From Bradyrhizobium sp. AT1 (GTDB taxonomy: Bacteria > Pseudomonadota > Alphaproteobacteria > Rhizobiales > Xanthobacteraceae): a stretch of DNA of 64,000 nucleotides. Location of the stretch: the NCBI RefSeq assembly GCF_001590795.1, contig NZ_JXDL01000001.1, positions 6,862,999 through 6,926,998 on the forward strand, in the 5' to 3' direction. The translations under genes and the position numbers were made by a program. The notes beneath the pieces were generated by a model, which searched no databases, was not told the origin of the DNA, and saw nothing but the letters and a program-made list of their open reading frames with translations. Positions 17,861 to 25,014 of this stretch are shown here, one piece after another (position 1 is the first letter of the stretch; the number at the start of each line of letters is the position of its first letter).

Positions 17861-19591
17861 ATGGAGCGTGCGATCGATATATTGGTCCCTGACATTGGAG
17901 ACTTCAAGGACGTTCAGATTGTCGAGGTGCTCGTCAAAGACGGTGACATCGTTGACGCGGAGCAGGGGCTCATCGTGGTTGAATCTGACAAGGCCACGAT
18001 GGAAATTCCTTCGCCGATTGCGGGCCTTATCAAGGAGGTGCTTCTGAAGGTTGGCGATAAAGTGTCACGAGGCACCATCCTTGCCAAGGCGCAAACGATT
18101 TTGCCGGATCGAGCGCCGTCTAAGGCTGTAGCCCAGAGTGACCCGGCCGTGTCCGGGGGAGGCGAGGAACGCTTCGATCTCGTCGTGATCGGCGGTGGAC
18201 CAGGCGGATATTCTGCCGCATATCGCGCCGCGGATTTGGGTGTCAGAGTCGCGATGATCGAGCGATACCAAGCGTTGGGTGGCGTGTGCCTGAACGTCGG
18301 GTGCATTCCATCCAAAGCGTTGCTTCATATCGCGGCGGCCAAGGAAGAGGCCGAAAGGATCTCTGACAAAGGAGTGCGATTCGGCTCACTGGAATTGGAT
18401 CTGAATGCACTCAGATCGTTCAAGGACAAGACGGTAAAGAAGCTGACTGATGGCCTAGGTCAGATGGCGCGCGCGCGGGACGTTAGAATCATCAACGGAG
18501 TTGCCAAATTTGTCGCGTCGAATCGCTTGGCAATTGATCTGGAAACTGGTGCGTCTCGATATGTTGAGTTCGAGAAGTGCATCATCGCCACGGGGTCCTT
18601 GGCGAACAAGTTAAGTGTGTTTCCGCAAGACAAGCGGATTGTCACGTCGACCGGAGCCCTCCAGGTAGAGACGATTCCGAAGCAAATGCTCGTCGTCGGG
18701 GCGGGCATTATCGGACTTGAGATGGCCACGATTTATAGCGCGCTTGGCGCTCGAATAGATCTCGTTGAACGATTGCCGAATATGCTCGCCGGCGTTGATC
18801 CAGATGCTGTGAGGATATGGCAAAGCAGGAACGCTCATCGGTTCCAGAATATTGATCTCAATGCGGGTATAGTAAGCGCCACGGCAGATAGTAACGGCGT
18901 ATCGGTCCAGATTGAAGGGGCAAAGCCGGGGCGTCGAACTTACGATCTTATCCTGCAATCCGCTGGCAGAGTGCCGAACAGCGCAAATCTCGGCTTGGAG
19001 AAGATTGGTGTAAGGTGCGACGCAAAAGGTTTCGTTGCAGTCGACAGGCAAATGCGGACGAATTTGCCTCATATTTTCGCGATCGGCGATGTCGCGGGTA
19101 ACCCTATGCTCGCCCATAAGGCGGTTCACGAGGGGCATGTCGCGGCAGAAGCGGCTGCCGGGCTCAAGAGCTTCTTTGACGCGAAGATCGTCCCGAACGT
19201 CGCCTACACTGATCCTGAGGTGGCCTGGGTTGGCGTCATGGAGCATGAAGCAGCTTCCTCAGGCAGGCACGTTAGATCCGCGAAGTTTCCGTGGGCTGCC
19301 TCGGGCAGAGCGATCGCCTCGGGCGCGTCTTATGGCATGACCAAGCTGATCATCGACCAAGAGACGCACCGCATCATCGGCGGCGTCATCGTTGGCCCGC
19401 ACGCTGGCGACATGATCGGAGAAATCTGCCTGGCGATCGAGATGGGCGCCGATGCAATTGATCTCAGCAAGACCATTCATCCGCATCCGACGTTCGGAGA
19501 GACAATAGGCTTGGCTGCCGAAGTGTATGAGGGTGTTTGCACGGATGTGTTGCCGGGTCCGAAGAGGTCGACCAAGCGCGCGAGCCACTAG
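17861..19591 (+). CDS. lpdA: Dihydrolipoyl dehydrogenase E3 with N-terminal lipoyl domain
   Basis: A 576-residue flavoprotein. Residues 1-80 are a lipoyl domain (ESDKATMEIPSP, Lys44), almost a copy of the E2 lipoyl domain. The E3 part follows: FAD motif DLVVIGGGPGGYSAAYRAADLG, redox disulfide GGVCLNVGCIPSKAL, NAD motif VVGAGIIGLEMATIY, FAD motif 2 IFAIGDVAGNPMLAHKAVHEG and the C-terminal base HPHPTFGET. It reoxidises the dihydrolipoyl groups of E2 with NAD+. A GTG at 17849 overlapping the E2 stop is an alternative start. Lipoyl-E3 fusions of this sort are known in proteobacterial PDH operons. Confidence 0.92.
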   Translation: MERAIDILVPDIGDFKDVQIVEVLVKDGDIVDAEQGLIVVESDKATMEIPSPIAGLIKEVLLKVGDKVSRGTILAKAQTILPDRAPSKAVAQSDPAVSGGGEERFDLVVIGGGPGGYSAAYRAADLGVRVAMIERYQALGGVCLNVGCIPSKALLHIAAAKEEAERISDKGVRFGSLELDLNALRSFKDKTVKKLTDGLGQMARARDVRIINGVAKFVASNRLAIDLETGASRYVEFEKCIIATGSLANKLSVFPQDKRIVTSTGALQVETIPKQMLVVGAGIIGLEMATIYSALGARIDLVERLPNMLAGVDPDAVRIWQSRNAHRFQNIDLNAGIVSATADSNGVSVQIEGAKPGRRTYDLILQSAGRVPNSANLGLEKIGVRCDAKGFVAVDRQMRTNLPHIFAIGDVAGNPMLAHKAVHEGHVAAEAAAGLKSFFDAKIVPNVAYTDPEVAWVGVMEHEAASSGRHVRSAKFPWAASGRAIASGASYGMTKLIIDQETHRIIGGVIVGPHAGDMIGEICLAIEMGADAIDLSKTIHPHPTFGETIGLAAEVYEGVCTDVLPGPKRSTKRASH

Positions 19592-19638
19592 AAATCCAAA
19601 GCCTGAGCCGGCACCGGGTGCCTCGCTGCCGGTCGTTC

Positions 19639-19974
19639 ATGGGGGACCCGAATATGGCGGGAGGTTCTCGCAGGGAAGTCAAGGTACCTTTGAGCGTTCA
19701 AGAAGAGGAATTTGCCGCCGCATGTCGAGACTTCGTTCTGGAGAGGAAACCTGATCTGGCGGCATCCATCGTCATTGTAGACAACCAGCTCAGGATTGCG
19801 AACGATCCGCATGTTCGGCTCGCGTTTGTAGAACTTGGTCTTGCCAGATTGGTACGAGTTCTACATCTCGCAATCGAGGGCAAGGGGATTTCGCTCAAAA
19901 GAGTGCCAAGACTCCTGTTCGACCTGTCGAGCTACAGAAGAAAGATACTCCGCGCGCTAGGTAGGGACCAATGA
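19639..19974 (+). CDS. Hypothetical protein downstream of the PDH operon
   Basis: A 111-residue product with no family that I recognise. It reads as alpha/beta: VPLSVQEEEFAAACRDFVLERKPDLAASIVIVDNQLRIANDPHVRLAF, then a hydrophobic-basic helix LGLARLVRVLHLAIEGKGISLKRVPRLLFDLSSYRRKIL. There is no signal or membrane helix. The true start may be the ATG at 19639 or 19654; a longer frame overlaps E3. Its stop overlaps the next small gene's ATG (ATGA), so the two are probably translated together. Confidence 0.5.
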   Translation: MGDPNMAGGSRREVKVPLSVQEEEFAAACRDFVLERKPDLAASIVIVDNQLRIANDPHVRLAFVELGLARLVRVLHLAIEGKGISLKRVPRLLFDLSSYRRKILRALGRDQ

Positions 19975-20129
19975 GGAAGCTACAACCGATCATGTGGTCG
20001 CTTGGCACGGCTATCATCGTAGTCGGATTGGCCTCGGGTGTCGTCGCCCGGTTCCTCGGCCGCAGCATCACCGTGGTGTATCTCGGTAGAGCAAAGCCGC
20101 CGGTACGCGCGCCCCAAATAGCGCCGTAG
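19971..20129 (+). CDS. Small membrane protein coupled to the preceding gene
   Basis: A 52-codon frame starting MRKLQPIMWSLGTAIIVVGLASGVVARFLGR. The stretch from about residue 9 to 29 is a clear transmembrane helix with basic residues on both sides. The ATG overlaps the previous stop (ATGA). The tail (KPPVRAPQIAP) may be truncated or altered, because IS256-type sequence begins some 50 bases further on. The function is unknown. Confidence 0.45.
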   Translation: MRKLQPIMWSLGTAIIVVGLASGVVARFLGRSITVVYLGRAKPPVRAPQIAP

Positions 20130-20179
20130 CGGGCGGGCGGCTTTGCGGTGGTCACCGGCAGTTCTCGGGTAGGATCGGG

Positions 20180-20840
20180 TTGCGACACGCCGTCAACAGC
20201 GACGGCCGGCGCGAAGTGCTGGGGATGGACATCGGCCCCTTCCGAAGCGGAAACGTTCTGGACCGCGTTCCTGCGCAAGCTCGCCCGCCGTGGCCTGCGC
20301 GGCGTCGAGCTGGTCGTGTCAGACGCCAACGAGGGCATCAAGGCCACCGTGGCCAGGGTGCTTAGCGCCAGTTGGCAGCGTTGCCGCGTGCACTTCATGC
20401 GCAACGCGCTGGCGCATGCGGGCAAGAGCGGGTGGCGCCTCGTCTCCGCCTTCATTGCCACCGCCTTTGCCCAGGATGACGCAGCGGCGGGCAGTGCCCA
20501 GTGGCGTCGGGTCGCGGATCAACTCCGCCCCAAGCTGCCCAAGCTTGCTGGCTTCCTCGACCAGGCCGAGACCGATGTGCTCGCCTAGATGACCTTCCCG
20601 CCGCGGCATCGGACCAAGCTGCACTCGACCAACCCGATCGAGCGCCTCATCGGCGCGATCCTGCTCGCACAGAACGATGAAGGGGCCGTCCAGCGGGCAC
20701 GCTACATGACGCTGGAAACGATCGAGCCGTTGAGCGATGATCCCACCGTCAGCCTCCCGGCTATCGCCAGCTGACCTGCCCGACCTTGGCAGGTGAACGC
20801 GGCGACCCGCCACCAGCTACGCCACGCCAGGGAACACGAT
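20180..20840 (+). pseudogene. IS256-family (mutator-type) transposase remnant
   Basis: A decayed insertion sequence. Frame 1 has AVNSDGRREVLGMDIGP; a one-base insertion near 20236-20241 moves the reading to SEAETFWTAFLRKLARRGLRGVELVVSDANEGIKATVARVL-WQRCRVHFMRNAL, the diagnostic IS256 DDE region around its second Asp. A stop at 20586-20588 interrupts before MTFPPRHRTKLHSTNPIERL. The sequence then jumps to IGAILLAQNDEGAVQRARYMTLETI, missing the usual EIKRRTxVVGIFPN segment, so there is an internal deletion. The 5' half, including the first Asp, is absent. The right end is probably near 20840; no target duplication was found. It cannot transpose. Confidence 0.85.
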
Positions 20841-20853
20841 CTTCGAACATTCC

Positions 20854-21372
20854 TCACAATCCCAATGAGTGCCAATCAGGAACGATGTTTTTGCGTTGAA
20901 ATGAGATGTATTCGATGATCGTTCCATCCGGGTCCTTGAAGCACAAGAATGAGCAATCGATCCCGTGCGATCGAACCCCTTTGGCGGTCTCGTAACGCGA
21001 GATCGGTCCGACAAACTCGACCTTGTGCTCCTCCAGAACCTTTGCAGCCGCAAAAACGTCGTCAACCTCGAAGCACAGCCTCCCGATTCCGATGTTGTGG
21101 AGAGTTGGGTATGCCTTGCCGGTTGTGGGTGGATCGATGAACTGTATGATATCCAGGAATGGGCGCGGTCGGCCACCTCGTATCCTCATGAACGCGGCGC
21201 GAAAGCGCCGTCCCTCTGGCAAGCCAAGCCCCTCCCAGACGCCGGCGCCTTCCTCGAATACGTTGTCATCGAATTTTTCGAAGCCGAGCATCTCGTAAAA
21301 TGCGATGCTGCGATCGAGATCGCTCACGCAGATATTGGCATGAACCCATTCGCGAATTGTAATTGTGCTCAT
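20854..21372 (-). CDS. VOC family protein
   Basis: A 172-residue VOC protein. The N-terminal module reads REWVHANICVSDLDRSIAFYEMLGFEKF with a candidate metal ligand His11. The second module has AYPTLHNIGIGRLCFEVDDVFAAAKVLEEHKVEFVGP and ends HGIDCSFLCFKDPDGTIIEYISFQ (His, Glu). The pattern matches methylmalonyl-CoA-epimerase- or dioxygenase-like members. It follows the enoyl-CoA hydratase gene on the same strand with a 152-base gap, so the two likely share the hydratase promoter and its HxlR-type operator. Confidence 0.82.
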   Translation of the reverse strand: MSTITIREWVHANICVSDLDRSIAFYEMLGFEKFDDNVFEEGAGVWEGLGLPEGRRFRAAFMRIRGGRPRPFLDIIQFIDPPTTGKAYPTLHNIGIGRLCFEVDDVFAAAKVLEEHKVEFVGPISRYETAKGVRSHGIDCSFLCFKDPDGTIIEYISFQRKNIVPDWHSLGL

Positions 21373-21524
21373 CTGATCACCCGGTTGTCTAAGGAGGCGC
21401 CTTTGGACCGGCAGGGGTGAGCCCGGCTATTCGCCAAGCTCACCGATATCGCAAACAGGGGGCATTCCCGCGTGCCTTCTGTTGCCCTGTCGGATGCCAG
21501 TTCCACTCAAGCTTTGGCGTATTG

Positions 21525-22334
21525 TCACTCTTGCCAGAACGTCTTGGACACCTTGCGACGCGCGCTGCGGGTCTCGCGCTTGGCGAAATCCTCCATGCCG
21601 TCCGTAGCGAAGCGCCCGGGCTTGCTGTCAAACGGTTGGAGGGGAACTTCGAACGCCATAGCCGCGGGCACCGGGAGGTCAGCACTCTTATTGAGGACAA
21701 ACTTCGACCGACGCAGTGTCACGGGATTCTTCGCCGCGACAACCGCGATCAATGCTTCGACTTCCTTGTTGAGATCAGCCGGCTTGCAGATTCGATTGAT
21801 CAGGTCATATCGCTCCGCGGTCTTCGCATCGAACAATTGACCGATCAAATTCCATTCCTTCGTCTTGCGGCGGCCAGCAAATTTTTGCAGCCGCGTCACG
21901 CCGCCCCAGCCTGGCGTGATATCCCAATCGATCTCGGGCATACCCCAGCGGCTTCGATCGGTCGCGATCACGAAATCGCAGGTCAAAGTGAGCTCGAGGC
22001 CGCCGCCCGTGCAAACCCCGTCAACAGCCGCGATCGTGATGCAGGTGAGATCTTCGATCGTCTGCGCCGTTTCCTGATACTGACGGCACTGCCAGTACGG
22101 ATCGTCGTCATTCCAGCTCAAAAAGTCCTTGATGTCGTCACCAGCACAGAACGTATCTCCGGCCCCTTGGAACACGAGAAACCGGCATTCCCGGTCCTTC
22201 TTTACAGCGCGAACGGCGTTCGCAAGTTCTTCAGACATCTCGCGATCGAGAGCGTTGTGGACCTGAGGTCTGTTGAAGGTGATCCGAGTGATCGTTCCTT
22301 CGCGCTTGAAGATGATGTGCTTGTACTGTGACAA
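21525..22334 (-). CDS. Enoyl-CoA hydratase/isomerase family protein
   Basis: A 269-residue crotonase with all canonical elements: TFNRPQVHNALDREM, oxyanion holes DTFCAGDDIKDF and DGVCTGGGLELTLTCDFVIA, and catalytic region GMPEIDWDITPGWGGVTRL with both acidic positions intact, so true hydratase activity is plausible. The start lies only 23 bases from a large inverted repeat (22357-22412) that probably controls it. It sits in the HxlR-centred module with a binding protein and an acyl-CoA ligase. Confidence 0.88.
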   Translation of the reverse strand: MSQYKHIIFKREGTITRITFNRPQVHNALDREMSEELANAVRAVKKDRECRFLVFQGAGDTFCAGDDIKDFLSWNDDDPYWQCRQYQETAQTIEDLTCITIAAVDGVCTGGGLELTLTCDFVIATDRSRWGMPEIDWDITPGWGGVTRLQKFAGRRKTKEWNLIGQLFDAKTAERYDLINRICKPADLNKEVEALIAVVAAKNPVTLRRSKFVLNKSADLPVPAAMAFEVPLQPFDSKPGRFATDGMEDFAKRETRSARRKVSKTFWQE

Positions 22335-22356
22335 GGGAGTCTCCTGCTGATTGATG

Positions 22357-22412
22357 GTTGCGTAACGCTACTAACGGGATGATTGATACACAAGTTAGTA
22401 GCGTTGCGCAAC
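22357..22412. promoter_or_regulatory. Large inverted repeat, putative HxlR operator A
   Basis: The left arm GTTGCGTAACGCTACTAAC (22357-22375) is mirrored by GTTAGTAGCGTTGCGCAAC (22394-22412) with one mismatch over 19 bases and an 18-base spacer. It lies between the hydratase gene (-) and the HxlR gene (+). The same half-site recurs twice at 24941-24982. Four near-identical half-sites in one module make this a strong operator candidate. Confidence 0.75.
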
Positions 22413-22638
22413 TATCTTTGTGCCGCGGTTGCTTCTCCTGCCCGCAAGGCGGCGATCCACAAAGAGCGCCCGCATCGGTGTGCTTGGCAGCGGCCCTCTC
22501 CAACCGGCAGACACCCGATAGGGGTCTACAAGGCCCGCGCAATCCTGTGGCGCGCGCCACACCAAGGTGCGGTACAGCGGCAGAAACGGCAGGAAAAACG
22601 TGCGATCCGTGCCCGCTTCTGCTAGCAACGATATCCGA

Positions 22639-23661
22639 ATGACAAACGTAGAATCACGATCCCGCCCCCAGATGGCTGACGAAACCTCTCCGTTGGATCG
22701 TGCCTTGCGGGCGATTGGTGATCCCTGGAGTTTCCTGATCCAGCAGGAAGCCTTCTTTGGGGTTCGCCGATTTGGTGACTTTCAACGCAACTTGAACATT
22801 GCCAAGAACACGTTGACCGACCGTCTGTCGTTGCTTGTCGAATTTGGTCTGCTGGAAAGGAAAAGGCTGCCTGATCGTTCCGACATCCATGAATATCGCC
22901 TCACGGCGCGCGGGCTGGATACTTACCCCTACGCCCTGTCGCTGATGAGGTGGGGCGACGACTGGCTCGCCGGGAAGGATGGTCCTCCCGTCATCCTGTC
23001 GCACAAGACATGCGGTCGTGTGCTGCGTCCGAAAGCGATCTGCTCGGCTTGCAAACGGGAAGTAAACGCGGAGGATATTCAAATAAACCTCGGCAATCTT
23101 GCCGAGACTGCTCGCAAGGATGTCGCCCAGGTCAGGGTCTCTTCACGCCCGGAGTTGTACACCGCAGGGCGGCCAACGTCCGTCAGCCGAACATTGTCTG
23201 TCATTGGTGACCGCTGGGGCTTCTTCGTCTTATGGTTGGCCTTGGCCGGGGTTACAAAATTTGAACACTTCCATAGCATTCTAGGTATCGCGAGAACGAC
23301 CCTTACAGCGCGGCTGAACCATTTCGTCGAGCGCGGATTGCTGGATCGTCTCGAATATCAATCACGACCGCCTCGGCACGAATATCGGTTAAGTGAGAGC
23401 GGCAAGGCGATTTGCCCTGTTCTATTAACCCTGCACGACTGGGGCCTTCGCGGTCTCCATAAGCACGCCCCAAGGACTTCGGTCCTTCACAGATCTTGTG
23501 GTCAGCCCCTACACATCGAAATAGTTTGCGTCGCGTGCGGCAATCCACCTTTGCCCAAAGACGTCGAAGTTAAGCAGGTCCACCTGGTTGCTCCTCGTGC
23601 GCGCAAGGCGCGCCCTCCTGCGATTACTTCGAAGAAGGGCGCTCGCCGAGCCAAGGCATGA
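22639..23661 (+). CDS. HxlR-family regulator, two tandem DNA-binding lobes
   Basis: A 340-residue protein made of two complete HxlR winged-helix units; usual HxlR proteins have one, of about 110-130 residues. Lobe 1 (about 18-115) has PLDRALRAIGDPWSFLIQQEAFFGVRRFGDFQRNLNIAKNTLTDRL; lobe 2 (about 181-276) has SVSRTLSVIGDRWGFFVLWLALAGVTKFEHFHSILGIARTTLTARL. Each is followed by the same H-x2-C-x9-C-x2-C cluster (H122, C125, C135, C138; H284, C287, C297, C300), a probable zinc site. Canonical HxlR proteins sense through an N-terminal Cys; here the clusters may do so. It is divergent from the hydratase gene across operator A. The start at 22639 is preferred; 22672 is possible. Confidence 0.88.
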   Translation: MTNVESRSRPQMADETSPLDRALRAIGDPWSFLIQQEAFFGVRRFGDFQRNLNIAKNTLTDRLSLLVEFGLLERKRLPDRSDIHEYRLTARGLDTYPYALSLMRWGDDWLAGKDGPPVILSHKTCGRVLRPKAICSACKREVNAEDIQINLGNLAETARKDVAQVRVSSRPELYTAGRPTSVSRTLSVIGDRWGFFVLWLALAGVTKFEHFHSILGIARTTLTARLNHFVERGLLDRLEYQSRPPRHEYRLSESGKAICPVLLTLHDWGLRGLHKHAPRTSVLHRSCGQPLHIEIVCVACGNPPLPKDVEVKQVHLVAPRARKARPPAITSKKGARRAKA

Positions 23662-23682
23662 TGGCACAACGCACTAGCTAGG

Positions 23683-24906
23683 TCAGTTTCCGCGGTCCGA
23701 ACCTGACATAATGTCACCGAAGATTTCCCAGCGTTCTCCTTTGAGCCGAGCCGTTCGCATATCCTTCATCGGTGCAAAATCCGTTGGACTCGTGTTGAGG
23801 GCAATGCCCGGCAGCAGCATGTCCGGCTTGAAATCCTTCAAGTTGGAAGCCTGTCGCATGATATTTGCTCGCGTCAGGTCGTTGCCGCACTGCTGCAGAA
23901 CCTTCACCATCGTCTGAGAGATGACATATGCGTACACGACAAAGTAGTCGTTCTTGTCCGCCTCGGGCGCATACTTCGCAAGAAAGGCATCGAACCTTTG
24001 CTTCGCCTCGTCATTTGCCCATTGCGGGTCCAAAGGGTCTTTCAAGTAAACGGTCGAGATGATCCCTTGGGAATTTTCGAAGCCTGCAGGACGAATGACC
24101 GTACCGATCGATGCTCCGATGCTGGATAGAATGAAGAGCGGTTTCCAGCTCAGCTCGGAGATCTTACGAATTGACTGAGCGGCGACCTTCGGCAACGCAA
24201 TCGAGATGAAGGTGTCTGCTCCACTCGCCTTCAGCTTCACAATATGTGAATCAATGACAGGCTCTGATATTTCGTAGCTTTCTTCCGCCACGATCATGGA
24301 AGCCTTGTCCCCGAGGCCATCTTTGAGACCCTTCAAGTAATCCTTGCCGAGGTCGTCGTTCTGGTAGAGCACCGCGATCTTGGCGTCTGGTTTTGTCGTT
24401 AGGATGTATTTCGCAAAGATGCGCCCCTCGGTCTGGTAATTGGGCTGAAAGCCCATCGTCCAGGGAAACTCTGCAGGGTTATTCCAGCGTGTCGCGCCCC
24501 CGCCGACGAATAGCTGCGGTACGCGCTTCGTGTTCATGTATTTTTGAATCGCTGCGTTCGTTGGCGTCCCAACAGGATTGAAGATCAGGAGCACCTCGTC
24601 GCTCTCGACGAGCCTGCGAGCCTGCTCAACAGTCTTTGGTGGGCTGTAAGCGTCGTCATACGAAATGAAATTGATCTTGCGGCCGTTGACGCCCCCTTCG
24701 TCGTTTATTTTTTGAAAGTAAGCGGCTTCGACCTTTCCAATGATGCCGAGGCTGGAGACAGGCCCGCTATACGCCAGAATGTTGCCGATCTTAATCTCGC
24801 GATCGTTGGCGCCGATGTCGTATTTGCTTTGCGCGAACGTATCGCTAGGGCTCAACGCAAACATGGCTAGCCCAGATGCCAATGCCGCAAAAACTCGTGC
24901 TCGCAT
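23683..24906 (-). CDS. HAAT-family substrate-binding protein
   Basis: A 407-residue periplasmic binding protein. Residues 1-25 form a Sec signal (MRARVFAALASGLAMFALSPSDTFAQ). The mature part begins YDIGANDREIKIGNILAYSGPVSSLG and contains VNGRKINFISYDDAYSPPKTVEQARRLVESDEVLLIFNPVGTP, standard for LivJ-like proteins of aromatic- or acid-degradation loci. No permease or ATPase genes are adjacent, so it must share a transporter, most simply the LivHMGF set at 2090-5408. It is divergent from the ligase gene across operator B. Confidence 0.88.
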   Translation of the reverse strand: MRARVFAALASGLAMFALSPSDTFAQSKYDIGANDREIKIGNILAYSGPVSSLGIIGKVEAAYFQKINDEGGVNGRKINFISYDDAYSPPKTVEQARRLVESDEVLLIFNPVGTPTNAAIQKYMNTKRVPQLFVGGGATRWNNPAEFPWTMGFQPNYQTEGRIFAKYILTTKPDAKIAVLYQNDDLGKDYLKGLKDGLGDKASMIVAEESYEISEPVIDSHIVKLKASGADTFISIALPKVAAQSIRKISELSWKPLFILSSIGASIGTVIRPAGFENSQGIISTVYLKDPLDPQWANDEAKQRFDAFLAKYAPEADKNDYFVVYAYVISQTMVKVLQQCGNDLTRANIMRQASNLKDFKPDMLLPGIALNTSPTDFAPMKDMRTARLKGERWEIFGDIMSGSDRGN

Positions 24907-24940
24907 CGTTGTCCTCCCTGATCGGCCCGCAGGCGAGCCG

Positions 24941-24982
24941 GTTGCGTAGCGCTACTATATCTGATAAGTAGTCTTACGCAAC
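24941..24982. promoter_or_regulatory. Inverted repeat, putative HxlR operator B
   Basis: GTTGCGTAGCGCTACTATA (24941-24959) faces ATAAGTAGTCTTACGCAAC (24964-24982). The outer GTTGCGTA and inner CTACT elements match operator A. The spacer is only 4 bases, against 18 in operator A. It lies between the divergent binding-protein and acyl-CoA ligase genes and could control both. Confidence 0.7.
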
Positions 24983-25014
24983 CCATCCGTTCAACGCTTT
25001 GCTGGACCAAGGTC

